From: Brachycybe producta
Lineage: Eukaryota; Arthropoda; Diplopoda; Playtdesmida; Andrognathidae
Length of the DNA: 64,000 nt
Reading direction: 5' to 3'
NCBI GenBank assembly: GCA_036925085.1
Contig: JAUPFP010000025.1
Span: 2,382,733-2,446,732 of the forward strand
The translations under genes and the position numbers were made by a program. Positions 10,170-21,768 of this stretch are shown in pieces (the stretch's first letter is position 1; each line of letters starts with the position of its first letter). A model generated the notes under the pieces. It was not told the origin of the DNA and made no database searches. It was given only the letters and a program-made list of their open reading frames with translations.

Positions 10170-10620
10170 CGAACTTCGATTATTTTGCATTTCAGGAGCA
10201 AAACTAAAAGAAACTCGAAACTGTTTTTAGAAACTAGAAGGGTAGTTCAATCATATAAAGGTAATTTTTTCAAAATAAGCTTTTTACATCACTTTGACGC
10301 AGACGTTTGCTCCGCCCCTTTTATGAGGACAGGCAACTTCTAATTGGGTTGTTATGGGGTCTGACGTCGCATGCCCCGCCCTTTTCAATTTCCAATTGGT
10401 TGACATTTGGTCTGACGCTCATAAAAGGGAGGAGCAAAACGTCTGCATGTCCCTGTCTTTGAAACAGACCCAGCTTTAAAGCAGACGACAATTTTTAATT
10501 TTTGCCAATAAAAGTTTATTTTGAAAGTTATCAAAAAACATGAAAAAACTCTTAACTGATTAAGCTACCCTTCTAGTTTCTAAAACACTTTCTAGTTTGC
10601 TTCTGAAAGACAGAATAATC
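10170..10620. mobile_element. Foldback A split by a nested family C insertion
   Basis: The left arm (TCGATTATTTTGCATTTCAG, AGAAACTAGAAGGGTAG, CAAAATAAGCTTTTTACA) and right arm (AAAGTTTATTTTGAAAG, GCTACCCTTCTAGTTTCTAA, CTGAAAGACAGAATAATC) belong to one element. A palindrome at 10,299-10,446 (GCAGACGTTTGCTCCGCCCC and its inverse) separates them, so family C moved after this A copy was in place. Confidence 0.8.
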
Positions 10621-10819
10621 ACGTGAGTTGGAACATCAGCTGTTCATAAACCCAAAACACGTGGTGGCCATGCTTGTTTGCGCGCCAAAAACATGATACT
10701 GCCCTCTATTGACAACAAAACGCAACATGACATTAATGATTCCCTATGACGACACTAGATTGAGCAACAATCGCAGAGGTTTTCATTATATCTTTTTTTC
10801 CGCATTGTTTTCCTTCTAA

Positions 10820-13800
10820 ATGGCAGCGTTCAGAAACGGATTCCTTGGATCGCATTTGCTCAGAGGGTAAACTCCAGTTGTATCCGGTTATGCATTCTAG
10901 TATACCCTAACTGCATGAGACCCTATCTAAGCCAATGAACGGCTCAAACCGAGAGAGGTTCCTGATCTAGGGATCTTACAAGACGGTACCCAACCTGTGG
11001 CTCGCGAGTGCTGAAAACGGTTGCGAATGTGGCTCGCAAGCTAAGGGGGTTCTCATGCAACGGCTCACAAGCCGAGATCTTTGAGGAGACTAAGGCCCAA
11101 ATTCAAGAAGGGCACTAATTAGCACTTGTACTTAAACTTGAACCCTCTGAGCGGGCTTCCTACATAGAAAAACTGTGGTTTTCTAAGTTGGAACCCTGTT
11201 TGGAGGGTTCAAGTGAAGTTATCTTCTTGAATTTGGACCGAAATGGTTTCTATAATTTAAAAAAAAATTTATAGAAACTATTTGATTGATCTGATTGAAT
11301 CTGAACTGGGTTCCAATATAGAAAAACCCTGTTCGAGGGTACACCATCTTAAGAAAAGGAAAAAAGGTTTTCTATGTTGGAATCCTGTTCAAGTGCCAAG
11401 TTTCCTTCTTGAATTTGGATCTAAATCATTTTCTTTTTAGAGTTCTGAGTGGAATTAAGGATCCGTCTCGATGTATCGGACACAAGATCGTGATGTGTCG
11501 CTTTCGTAGTAGTAATACTGGCGAAAGTGGCGGACACGGAACGTTACCATATGAAGAGGTGATCCGTATTCCGCTGTCTAAATCAGTTCCGGGAGTTCCG
11601 GTACCGATCTATGCGACGGTATCACAACACACGCACGAAACCAAAGTGACGACACTTTCCAACGGTCTGAGAGTTGCCTCGGAAAACAAATTCGGACAGT
11701 TTTGTACTGTTGGTGGTGTGTGTTACTCGATCGAACCAACTTCTATACGATCATCGGATCCTTTTTGAACCTTTTCTCTTTTTTTTCTTCTTCTTTACAG
11801 TTGTTATAGATTCAGGATCGCGACAAGAAGTGGCGTATCCGAGCGGAATAAACCACTTCCTCGAGAAACTCGCCTTTAACGTAATTTTTTTTTTTTTTTA
11901 TTAAAATGGATTTCGTAAACCAAAAGTTGTAAAAAGACTTAGTGGTTTTTTTTTTCAAAATTTCATCAAAGAATTAAATTTTAAGACAAACGTTATTTTA
12001 TCTTTTAGAACCAAAATTATAAGAAACTTGAAAGCGTCTTAAAAACTAGAAGGGTAGCTCAATCACTTGAGAGACATTTTCATATTTGATATCTTTCAAA
12101 ATAAACTTTTTGTAGACAAAAATTAAAAAAAAGTATCTGTCTACTTAAAAGTTAGGACATTTTCAAACTAACATAAAAAGTTTATTTTGAAAGATATCAA
12201 ACATGAAAATTTCCCTTAAGTGATTGAGCTACCCTTCTAGTTTCTAAGAACACTTTCAAGTTTTTCTCAATTTTTCTCCTGAAAGACAAAAGGGTGATTA
12301 GTTTTTTTTTAATGAGAATAAACATTATTATTGAGAATAAATATAAAGTATTTTAAATACTAGAAGAGTTTAGGTACTAGAAGAGTAAATCAATAACTTA
12401 AGGAGATAATAAATTTTAAAACTTGTTTTTTTTTATTATTGTGAATTGTTTCTTATTTAGTCAACAGTGGAATATCCGGATCGTGATCTCATCTTTCAGG
12501 ATCTAGAAAAACACGGCGGAATCTGCGATAGTCAGACATCACGTGACACGACAATCTACGCGGCTTCGGCTCTCAGTACGGGTCTAGAAACCGTTGTTAA
12601 ACTCTTATCCGAAGTTGTTCTTAGGCCGAGAATCACCGAAAAGGAATTAGAAGATGCAAAAAATGCAGTTCGATTCGAATTGGAAGATCTAGAACTTAGA
12701 CCAGAACAAGAACCGATTCTTACAGAAATGATTCACTCCGTAAGAGTCTCTCCGGCAGAAAATCAGATAGATAGAAACGATCAAAGTCTCATTGTACGAT
12801 GATCTCTTTTCAGGCTGCGTACAACGAAAACACACTCGGACTTCCGAAGTTCTGTCCAACAGAGAACATCTCGACGATCGATCGTCGTATTCTATTCACT
12901 TATCTTAAACGGCACTTCACTCCAAACAGAATGGTTTTGGCCGGAGTCGGAATCGAACACGAATCGCTCGTCGAACTGGCCGAAAAGTTCTTAACGATTC
13001 TCGATCGTTTTTCGTTCGAACCCATATCGTAACCTGCTTCCGTTATTTTAGGTACTTCGCCGACAAGAAACCGATTTGGGATAGTGAAGAACTCAACAGT
13101 GTCAACGTTTCGGCTCCCCAGATTGACAATTCGATGTCTCAGTATACGGGTGGAATCGTTCAGATCGAAAAAGATCTTTCTAATGTGAATCCGGGTCCGA
13201 GTCCGATGCCCGAACTTGCTCACGTGATGCTGGGACTAGAGAGTTGTTCTCATAAAGACGAAGATTTCATCGCGTTTTGTGTTCTGAACATGATGATGGG
13301 TGGCGGTGGTTCCTTTTCTGCCGGTGGTCCGGGTAAAGGAATGTATACGCGCCTTTATACCAATGTCCTTAATAGGTATCATTGGATGTATAACGCAACT
13401 GCCTATAATCATGCGTACAGCGACAGTGGAATATTTTGCATCCATGCAAGCTCGCATCCGTCGCAAGTAAAAGAGGCTATCAACGTTGAAAGCTTTTCAT
13501 TTGTCAGCGACACGTAATTCTGTTAACGTCTTCTTCTTCTTTTTTTTTTCATAGTTAAAAGAACTGGTTGAAGTTATAGTTCGTGAATTTACGGCGATGG
13601 TTGGAGAAGTTGGTGTGGTAAGTTCGGAAAAATAAAAATCACGATTTATTTTTCGAGAGAGAAACAATTCGGATTTCTTTTATATTTAATTCTAATTTTG
13701 TAATTCATTTAGTTTTTAATTCAGTTTTTTTAAATTTAATTTTCAATTATTTCGATTTTTATTAATTTAATTTTGAATTAATTTGATTTTTTTAAATTTA

Positions 13801-14697
13801 ATTTTCATTAATTTGAATTTTTTATTTAATTTTTAATTAATTTGATTTTTTAATTTGAATTTTTTATTTAATTTTTAATTTATTTTTCATTTCAATTTCT
13901 TTTATTTAATTTAATTTTCTTATTCAATTTATAATTTAATTTTAAATTAATTGCATATTTTAATTAATTTTCAATTATTTTCAAATTTAATTTTAAATTA
14001 ATTGCATATTTTAATTAATTTTCAATTATTTTCAAATTTACAATTAAATTTAATTTTAATTCAATTTTTTTTTAATTTAAATTTAATTTAATTCCAATTA
14101 GTTATTTAATTTTAATATCTAATTCATTTTTTTAAATTTATGATTTTTAATTAATTCAACACTATTCAGATGGGGTTCACACGTTGAAGTTCAATGTCAA
14201 GTTTTCTTCTTGAATTTGGACCTTAGTGCTTGAACTTAAATCAAATTTCTGTTCGAACATTGAAGTGCGTTATAGTTTTGTTTCGTTTCGATTTCTAAAA
14301 AAAAAGGTGGAACTGAAGCGTGCCAAAACACAACTCCAATCTATGCTGCTTATGAACCTCGAGTCTCGACCGGTCGTTTTCGAAGACATCGGACGTCAAG
14401 TGTTGGCCACCGGTCATCGTAAACCACCCAGTTATTACATCGGAGAAATCGGTTCGCTAATTTTAAGTTCTATCCTTAACATCACTAGTCGTATTAATTT
14501 TATGGGTTTGTTTCGTCATTATAGGAAAAATCAAAGCGGAAGATATCAAGAGGGTTGCGAATCGTATGTTAAAATCGAAATTAGCTTTGGCCGCTTTAGG
14601 TAACCTCAAGAGACTTCCTTCGAGCAAAAGTATCGAATCGGGTCTGGGGGATCGCGAGGGAAGAGCACCGCGAAAGTTTTCTATCTTTCGATCGTGA
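10820..14697 (+). CDS. PMPCA: Mitochondrial processing peptidase alpha subunit (complete, nine exons)
   Basis: Role: non-catalytic partner in the heterodimer that removes presequences from imported matrix proteins. Exons: 10820-10866, 11441-11715, 11801-11880, 12461-12739, 12814-12986, 13052-13466, 13555-13617, 14307-14451, 14525-14697. They total 1650 bp (549 residues plus TGA) with every phase agreeing. The short first exon was found by phase. It encodes [16 protein letters not shown], an arginine-rich presequence, and ends at GG|GTAAAC. Family signatures: [16 protein letters not shown], where the beta subunit has the zinc motif HxxEH, so the site is degenerate as expected for alpha; the glycine-rich substrate loop [34 protein letters not shown]. 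The third splice junction after the loop uses an A-rich acceptor (AAAAAAAAG|GTGG), the weakest in the model. Length is close to the animal family. Introns 1, 3 and 7 are long and hold repeats; the others are 65-88 bp. Confidence 0.96.
11094..11425. repeat. Inverted repeat in PMPCA intron 1
   Basis: CCCAAATTCAAGAAGG near 11,096 is answered by CTTCTTGAATTTGGACC near 11,224-11,239, with GAACCCTC and GGAACCCTG blocks between. A further diverged unit follows to about 11,425. Another TTCTTCTTGAATTTGGACC copy lies at about 14,204-14,222 in intron 7. It is probably a small MITE family. Confidence 0.6.
11990..12295. repeat. Foldback A in PMPCA intron 3
   Basis: A complete palindrome: AAAAACTAGAAGGGTAGCTC on the left and GAGCTACCCTTCTAGTTTCT on the right, with CAAAATAAACTTTTTGTAG and its inverse inside. 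A partial left-arm fragment (ACTAGAAGAGTAAATCAATA) follows at 12,355-12,400. Together they account for most of the 580 bp intron. Confidence 0.85.
13680..14160. repeat. AT-only tandem tract in PMPCA intron 7
   Basis: The sequence is almost entirely A and T, built from TTTAATTTT-like words. A unit of about 52 bp containing TTAATTGCATATTTTAATT occurs twice in succession near 13,940 and 13,992. The tract makes this the longest intron of the gene (689 bp). Confidence 0.7.
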
Positions 14698-14716
14698 CCT
14701 TAAAATATTAAAACCA

Positions 14717-14722
14717 AATAAA
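14717..14722 (+). promoter_or_regulatory. PMPCA polyadenylation signal (AATAAA)
   Basis: A canonical AATAAA 20 bp after the stop codon. It implies a very short 3' UTR. Confidence 0.7.
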
Positions 14723-14944
14723 GTGAGAAAAACTCACCCATTTTGTCGTTAATCCGTCGTCTTCGGTTTTGTTTTCCAACTCGAAAACTCACCATCTGTA
14801 GAAAAGAAAAATATTAAAAACCGTTTTCATTAAATAAAAGTTTGCGATCAAAAATGGCCGCATCAAAAGGTTTTGTCACTTTTTTAAAATTAAATGTTTA
14901 CGATGGAGCTTCGTTTACGAACAAGCTCATTTTCGAACTCTGCT

Positions 14945-15255
14945 TATTCCGGGTTTCATTGAGAGATACTAGAAAATGTTTTAGAAACTAGAAGGGTAAC
15001 AACCACAATCACGTAAGGGTTGTTTCATGATGCTATTTTTCAAAATAAACTTTTTAAAGAGAGAGAAATTAAAAGAAATATTGTCTGCTTTAAAGTTAAT
15101 CATTTAAAAAAAAAAACTCGCATAAAAACTTTTATTTTAAAAGTTGTCAACACCATGAAGATATCCGATGATTGCGGCTATCCTCTTTCTAGTTTCTAAA
15201 ATATTTTCTAGTTTCTCTTCATTTTATCACCTGAAAGACATAATAAACCGACTTC
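14945..15255. repeat. Foldback A downstream of PMPCA
   Basis: Left arm with TTTTAGAAACTAGAAGGGTA and CAAAATAAACTTTTTA. The right arm is diverged (TTCTAGTTTCTAAAATATTT, CCTGAAAGACATAATAA). Confidence 0.8.
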
Positions 15256-15269
15256 GAGCGGAGTTTAAA

Positions 15270-15770
15270 ATTCTTCTTTTGTATTTAGTATTTGTATTTG
15301 AAATACATCCATTAAATAATGTATTTGTATTTTGAAATTACTTTTTATTTATAGTATTTTAGTATTTTAATTACTACAAAATACTATTTAAAGAAAATTG
15401 TTACTTTCGAAAGATTATTTTTTTTTACTTTGGCAAAACTTTGACAAAGTTAACTTGGCATGCCTTCGTTACAGTGAAGTTATCCAAGTTATTGCACCAG
15501 TTTCCAATCATCAAGGCCTGCTTTCATGAAAGGTTGTTCTCAAATGCAGCTTAAACAGCAATTCCAAGAAGGAATAGATTAAGTGACAAATGCTTTCAAC
15601 AGTTATTACTCCTCAAGACATATAGGATGAAGTAAATATTTTAGTATTTTAAATACTTTTTTCAAAGTATTTTGTATTTTAACTAAACGTAAAACTTCGT
15701 ATTTTGTATTTTAATTTAAATACATTTTCATGAAACTATTTTGTATTTTATTTAAAATACTTTTTAAAAG
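15270..15770. repeat. Element with GTATTT-rich flanks and a unique centre
   Basis: Both flanks are dense in GTATTTTGTATTTTAA-like repeats. The centre (about 15,425-15,620) is ordinary unique sequence with no open frame I can assign. The arrangement of subterminal repeats around a unique core suggests a degenerate hAT-type element, but no terminal repeat or target duplication was pinned down. Confidence 0.4.
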
Positions 15771-15817
15771 TATTTCCCCCCCTCCCCCCAACACTAACAA
15801 TTCCAAATGAAATTTTT

Positions 15818-15862
15818 CGATCAAAAATGGTCGCCTCTTTTTGAAGCGACCATTTTTGATCG
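15818..15862. other. Perfect 17 bp hairpin
   Basis: CGATCAAAAATGGTCGC (15,818-15,834) and its exact inverse (15,846-15,862) flank an 11-base loop. A related GCGATCAAAAATGGCCGC sits at about 14,846, just after PMPCA. It could be a small MITE remnant or a structured RNA; position gives no hint of function. Confidence 0.6.
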
Positions 15863-16104
15863 CAACTCTCTTGACACCTTTTTTAATAAAAAAAATATAT
15901 TTAAAAAAATAGTAACACTTTGACAAATTTCTGATAATTTAAAACATGTTTAAAAATATTAATAAATTCTTGTAAAATTAACCTTTTGGTTACGAACTTA
16001 TTATGTCATTCATTTTTATAAACAATTAAAATCGTAAAAAGTAAAAAAACGAATGTAAATGTAGATCTCAAATTCTAAAATAAAATATACGAGGTAAAAT
16101 GAAT

Positions 16105-16195
16105 AAAGAGACCCTTACAGAGAGGCTACACAGTTAAAATTACTCATCAAACAACGTTTTTCTCTAACATGGAGTTGAGCTACCTCTATGTAAAT
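16105..16195 (+). repeat. Dispersed repeat family Q
   Basis: It contains AGAGACCCTTACAGAGAGGC, TCTAACATGGAGTTGAGC and TACCTCTATGTA. Diverged copies lie at 57,285-57,378 (same strand) and 56,587-56,690 (opposite strand), where they bracket a family E element. Confidence 0.55.
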
Positions 16196-16230
16196 AGCTT
16201 AAGATAAAATATCATTTGCAATCCATAAAA

Positions 16231-16960
16231 ATCAAGTTCCAATTAAGTGCGCGCCCTCTATTGATTGGGAAGCAAAATAGAACCGTAAAGGTCCTTCTCA
16301 CCTTTTTTGTTTTGTTTAAATTCAAGATTTGGGGACCTAAAATATGAGTGCCTTTAATAAATTTATGAAACCCACCTTCTAAATGTTTATTTTTATTGTC
16401 AATTTCAATGTTTTTCTTATTATAAAAATTATAAAATTTATATTAAAAAAAAACATCTTAATTATCATTTGCAACCTTGAAAATCAACTTCCAGTTAAGC
16501 GCGCCCTCTACCGATTGAGAAACAAACTAGAACCTCAAAGGTCCTCAACCTTTTTTTTTAATTCGAGCTTATTAGAACCCAAATGTTGAATGTTTTTAAA
16601 TTTATTTTAAATAAATTTATAATAAATCCATTTCTAACTTTATTTTTGTCATTTTGACTTTTTCTTGTTATAAAAATTATAAAATTTATACTAAAGCATA
16701 CTGAGCATCATTTGCAAACCAACTTCCAGCTAAGCGCGCCCTCTATTGATTAAGAAACAAACTAGAACCTCAAAGGTCCTCCAATTTTTTTTTTTTTTTG
16801 GTTTGTTTAAATCTAAGCTTATAATTCGAGGACCAAAATTATTTGAAATAAATTTAAAAAACTCCATTTCTAATATTTATTTAAAATTTATTAGTCATTT
16901 TAGAGTTTTTTTTTTCTTGTTCAAAATAAATAAAATTTATAATAATAAAAAAAAAATCTC
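16231..16960. repeat. Tandem repeat of ~235-250 bp, three units
   Basis: Units share GCGCGCCCTCTATTGATT-like starts near 16,249, 16,499 and 16,735, followed by AACAAACTAGAACCTCAAAG and GTCCT, a T run and TAAAATTTATA. Many point differences show the array is old. Confidence 0.8.
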
Positions 16961-17750
16961 GATGTGGCACTTTTTGAGTCTCCCTCCTCCCCCCCCCCCT
17001 CTGAATATTGCTTAATACTAGAGGGGGTCACACATACATCCAGTACATACACGCGGGAACCCCTATGAACACATTAAAGGGAGGTCACTTTGTAATCGAG
17101 CTTGGTCCACCGTCCCTGTCATTATGACATGGACAAACTAGAATAACCGAAAAGAGAGAAAGGGTGGGGTACAAATAACACCAATCTTATTATTATTATT
17201 ATTATCATTAGAGGTTGGTGGTGGTGGTGGTTCCTTATTTTTTGTACACCACTTATCCCCCCCAAAAAATATCAGTTTCTATTTTCTCTTAGTAAGAGAA
17301 ATAGTTAGAATATCATTTTTTTTTACTGGACACAAGAGTGGACTACTACTACTAAAAAAAAGGTCACCAGAGTTAATAATAATATTATTTACTCATTGCA
17401 ACACCTCTTTTTTTCCCCCTGTTTTTCTTCTCAGTGAACATTTTTCTTAATGGCCCAAATAAGACAAAAAAAAAAAGTCCCATGTAATGATAATGTGAGA
17501 AATGTATAATGTGTTGGTTGTGTTGTCTTTTTTACCCACCAAGCCTTTTTTTTTTAAAAAAAAAAACCAACAACCACCTATCTAATTTTTGTTACAAAGC
17601 TGGTTATTTTCTTTGTGGTCAACAAAATAAACAAACGGGCGACCCGCTGACGACGACGACGACATAACGAAAAAAAAAAAACAACCATCCCAAATATTAG
17701 GACCCATTTATTTATCTAAAAATAAGTTTTAACTTAACAAAACAGGCTTA
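16961..17750. other. Intergenic DNA with microsatellites, no gene seen
   Basis: Contains C and T runs, a (TAT)n tract near 17,188, a GGT tract near 17,215, and a GAC tract near 17,650. No open frame with protein-like composition was seen. Confidence 0.5.
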
Positions 17751-17759
17751 AAAAAACCT

Positions 17760-18890
17760 GAATTGTCATTACAGAGAGTGAAAATAAGACTGTCATATGA
17801 CAATTTACTGTGAAAACAAATTACAAAATATTGACAAATAATGTCAAATATTGTCAAATATTGAAATATGACAAATATTGTCATATGATTCGTTGGCTGA
17901 TATACAGAACAATATGACAGTAAGGTATTGATTGTCATAATTTTATAATTTTTTCTTCTGTAATAACACCCCTGGAGTGTCATTGCAGAAAGAAAGTAAT
18001 ACTGCCATATGAAAACTTACTGTCATATGACACGCTTAATATCTTTCTGAAATGACTCTTCCCCCTTGTTGACTGTCATATGACAGTAAATTGTCATAGC
18101 CAATTTACATCATAATTTTGCTAAATGTCACAAAAGCAAATTACAAATTATTATGATAAATATTGTCATATGACTCGTTGGCTGGTATACAGAAAAATTA
18201 TGACAATCATAAAATAATAACGCACAAGCAGTGACACTAAGGTATTGATTGTCATAATTTTGTGATTTTTTTCTCCTGTAATGACACCCCTGGAGTGTCA
18301 TTGCAGAAGGAAAGTAATACTTTCATATGAACATTTACTGTCATATGATGATATGACACGCTTAATATCTTTCTGAAATGACTCTTCCCCCTTGTAGACT
18401 GTCACATGACAGTAAATTGTCATATCTACCTCATAAATTTGCTAAATGTCACAAAAGCAAATTACAAAATAGTATTATGAATTTATGACAAATATTGTCA
18501 TATGACTCCCATTGACTGGTGTACATCATAATACAACAGTCATTAATAAAATTAAAGCAATGACATCATTAAGTAGGCCTATGCTTGTCACAATTTTATG
18601 ACTTTTTTCTCTAATTAGACCTCTGATGCTTATTTTATAAAAGGGTTTTTTTGTGATTTTCCTTTTTTTTTATCAGTAGCCTCATTACAGAAAAGTCACA
18701 AAATTGTCCTTTTGCACTATTATTTTATGACTTGTCATTTTTATATTGTACACTAGGCAATAGAAGTAATACCGTATGACAATAATTGTCATAATATTAT
18801 TTTGTAATTTGATTTTTGTGAGTATTAATTAACACGATTAAGAGTTAGATATGACAATTTACTGTCATATCGCAGTCTTATTTTCTTTCT
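17760..18890. repeat. ~317 bp tandem array rich in TGTCATATGACA palindromes
   Basis: GGTATTGATTGTCATAATTT starts at 17,924 and again at 18,241, and a third, more diverged unit follows. Each unit contains CACCCCTGGAGTGTCATTGC, several CATATG-centred palindromes (CTGTCATATGACAG) and GACTCTTCCCCCTTG. The density of short palindromes is far above the surroundings. Confidence 0.8.
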
Positions 18891-18928
18891 GTAGTGACAC
18901 ACTTTGGTGCCCCAAGTTCCTTTAACCC

Positions 18929-18953
18929 ATCTCTCTCTCTTTCTCTCTATCTT

Positions 18954-18985
<32 letters not shown>

Positions 18986-19030
18986 GCTCTCTCCCTCTCT
19001 CGCTCTCTCGCTCTCTCCCTCTCTCTCTGC
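18929..19030. repeat. (CT)n microsatellite
   Basis: An imperfect CT tract of about 100 bp. A matching (GA)n tract is at 19,361-19,381. Both flank sequence with no gene signal. Confidence 0.9.
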
Positions 19031-19389
19031 CCTTTTGTGGCCCACATTGCAGCCCTTAACGGCCCTTGTAGCCTCAAAATGATTATTCAGATCTTTAAAA
19101 AAAACCTGCAGCCATCTTTAGAAAAATTTAAATCAGATATATTTAAAAAAAATTGATATAAAACAATATTGACAATTTAATAATATTCTTATTAAATTGT
19201 TAATATTTATAATTAGTTTTTTTTTATACAGAGTGCATCAAAAGCAAATGCTAGAAAATATAAAATATTATTTCAGTATATACTGTACACATATAAGCAT
19301 TTGCTCTGTATAATAGAAGTCAAGTCTTGTTAGGTAAGACCATATTGCATTCTCCGGATAGAGAGAGAGAGAGAGAGAGAGAAACTGCT

Positions 19390-19701
19390 CAAAGCAAACA
19401 GCCAATCAGAGTTCATATTTTACTTATGGGGTGTTGAGTGTAGGAGGGGTGGGAGGTGGAAGTTGCACACGCATATACATAACATATACACCAGCCAGTG
19501 TCATTCTTTTATATGCACCAGTTGCAAACCAACTCCAAGTGAAGTAAGAACTCACCCTCACCCACCTCCTCTCCCCCTCTCTCACCCGCCCAAAAATATA
19601 TATAATCATATATGGAACACCCGTTAGCCACACAGTCCAGTCTTTGAAACTGACCATCAAGTGATCACCACATATTTGTAGGATCGGAACAGTGTGTGTC
19701 T

Positions 19702-19732
<31 letters not shown>

Positions 19733-19936
19733 GAGAAAATTCAGGGTGGTCTCTCCATCACTACTTGTAAAAAGATCTATCCAAAAATCAAGAAAAAAAT
19801 CTCTCTACAGGAATCCTTAAGGACCACCATCACCTCTAAATTCAAAAGACTTTTTCAAGAAATTTGGGACTTCTGCGTTTCGTCATCACCAAGAAAAGCG
19901 AGAAGAGAGAAGGGGGGAAGAAAAAAGAGGGGAGGG
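19390..19936 (+). promoter_or_regulatory. Candidate promoter and non-coding first exon
   Basis: This stretch is free of the window's repeat families. In order it holds AGCCAATCAG (a CCAAT box, about 19,400), AAATATATATAATC (a TATA-like box, about 19,592), a possible start region near 19,620-19,650 and a strong splice donor GGG|GTAAGT ending at about 19,936. No convincing start codon leads into the donor in a conserved frame. It could be the 5' end of a gene whose next exon lies downstream, LMX1 among the options, or a chance combination. Confidence 0.25.
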
Positions 19937-20149
19937 GTAAGTGTCCTTTTCTCTCTCCCATCAATGAGTGACATGGTCTTTGTCAGTGTAGTGTTGAAAA
20001 GTGAGGGGGAGTTACTTTGGGTTAAGGGGTGTTGTCACTGACATATGTAATGTGTCACCTAATTCCATCACTTACATCATCATTATTACTACTAAAGAGT
20101 ATCTTATTACATTATCAGATAAGAAATTGCTGACATCTCTTTTGAGTCT

Positions 20150-21215
20150 CTTATTTTTGTGTGTCCACTTTTTTTTTATGTGTCCTCAACATTTGTTCGT
20201 ATGAATGACCAATTTTTGTGTGTCCGTGTGTCCACCCTCTCTCTCTAATTGTGTCCACCAGGTACAGTATGTGTCATATCTCTAATTTTGTTTGCGTGTG
20301 TCCGGTGTTCACCTTCTTTCTGATTGTTGTCCACTCTTTGTGAATGTCTCCTCTTCTCCATATACATGTGTGTGTATATCCAAATTTGGTGTGTGTGTGT
20401 GTGTGTGTGTGTGTCCAGTGTCCACCCTCTTTCTGTGTCCACTCTTTATGAATGTGTCCACTCTTTATGAATGTGTCCACTGTTGAATGTGTCCACTCTT
20501 TATGAATGTGTCCACTGTTGAATGTGTCCACTCTTTATGAATGTGCTATCTCTCCAACTTATGTGTGTGTCGCATGTTTTACGTGCATATTTTTCTGTCT
20601 TGTCCACTCTTTGCTATAGTGTGTCTGAGACACTTACGTGTTTGTATTTCCCATCTTTTTTTTTAGATGTGTCCCCTCTACGAATGTTTTTTTACGTGTG
20701 TATGTGTAACATCTTTTGTGTGCGTGTATGTGTCCACAATTTCCGTCTGTGGTCTGTGTCCACTCTGTGTGTGTGTGTGTGTTTACATCTTCCTGAATCC
20801 TGAGTATGTGTGTGTGTTTCTCTCTCATTATGTGAGCGTGTGTCACTCATCATTTCAGAATCTCTTGTGTAAAACGTTTTGATGAGTTTAGCACCAGCTT
20901 TGACTTAATAAACGTGTGTATGTGTGTGTGGTGTTTTCACGATCTTCCTGAGAGTGTGTCCCTCTCTCCACAATGTGTGGCGTGTGTCGTCATCATCATC
21001 ATCATCATCATCTGTCTCTTTGTGTCTAACATTTTTTTTAAGATTAGAAAAATTAGAAAAATTTTACAAAATGTATAGAATTCAGATAAAAACCTATTAA
21101 GTTTTCTAATGGGTGCTTGTGTGTGTAGACAGCCAAGTGTCCGTCCACTCTTTCTGCATCTGTGTCCTCTCCTCAATGTATGTGTGTGTGTGTGTGTGTG
21201 ACATCGTGTGTATCA
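20150..21215. repeat. TG-rich degenerate repeat (GTGTCCACTCTTT units)
   Basis: The block TGTGTCCACTCTTTATGAA recurs, with four copies between about 20,440 and 20,545 and looser ones to 21,170. (GT)n tracts lie at 20,390-20,413, 20,770 and 21,180, and a CAT tract at 20,990. The open frames in it simply read the repeat. Confidence 0.8.
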
Positions 21216-21768
21216 TCAACTGTGTATCTGTCTTATAAGAATGTGTCAAAATCTAAGATTAGCCTATAGTTTTCTTATCTTCTTCCACAATCTTCAGAGA
21301 TATTTTATGTTGAAATGGGGCTTTTTGTCACTCATTTGACGTGTAATGTGTATGTACATTTACAGGCCCCTTGTGGCCATCCACTGACCCATCACAGCAA
21401 ATGTACCCACCCTCCCCCAACACAGACAGACAGACATTCTCTACTGAGCACCAAGGGTCCTAACTATAAAAAGGGCCACAAACACACAACAGGATCAATA
21501 TATATGGGAAAATATACAGAGAAAATACGGGGTTCTTTAAGATTCTTTTTTTAAGAAAAGGACCTAAAATTCATTCTCATTACTAGGCTATTAATGGAAA
21601 CTGGCCACATAAGTACACACACCTCACAACTAATTTGCATAAATTAGCATAACTACTGTATAATATGCAGCATTCTCTAAACTTATATTAACTTACTCAA
21701 GCAGTAGTAGTAGCACCACCACCTCAGAATACTTAATATATAACAATTAATTATATCACTATGATTAG
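21216..21768. other. Intergenic DNA, no gene seen
   Basis: Ordinary sequence with an AGT tract near 21,703. I recognised no element or exon. Confidence 0.4.

Noticed and set aside
15425..15620. hAT transposase remnant in the GTATTT-flanked element
   Set aside because: No frame longer than a few dozen residues and no motif that I could recognise.
20245..20882. Cysteine/valine-rich and His/Thr-rich open frames
   Set aside because: They read GTGTGTCC repeats on either strand.
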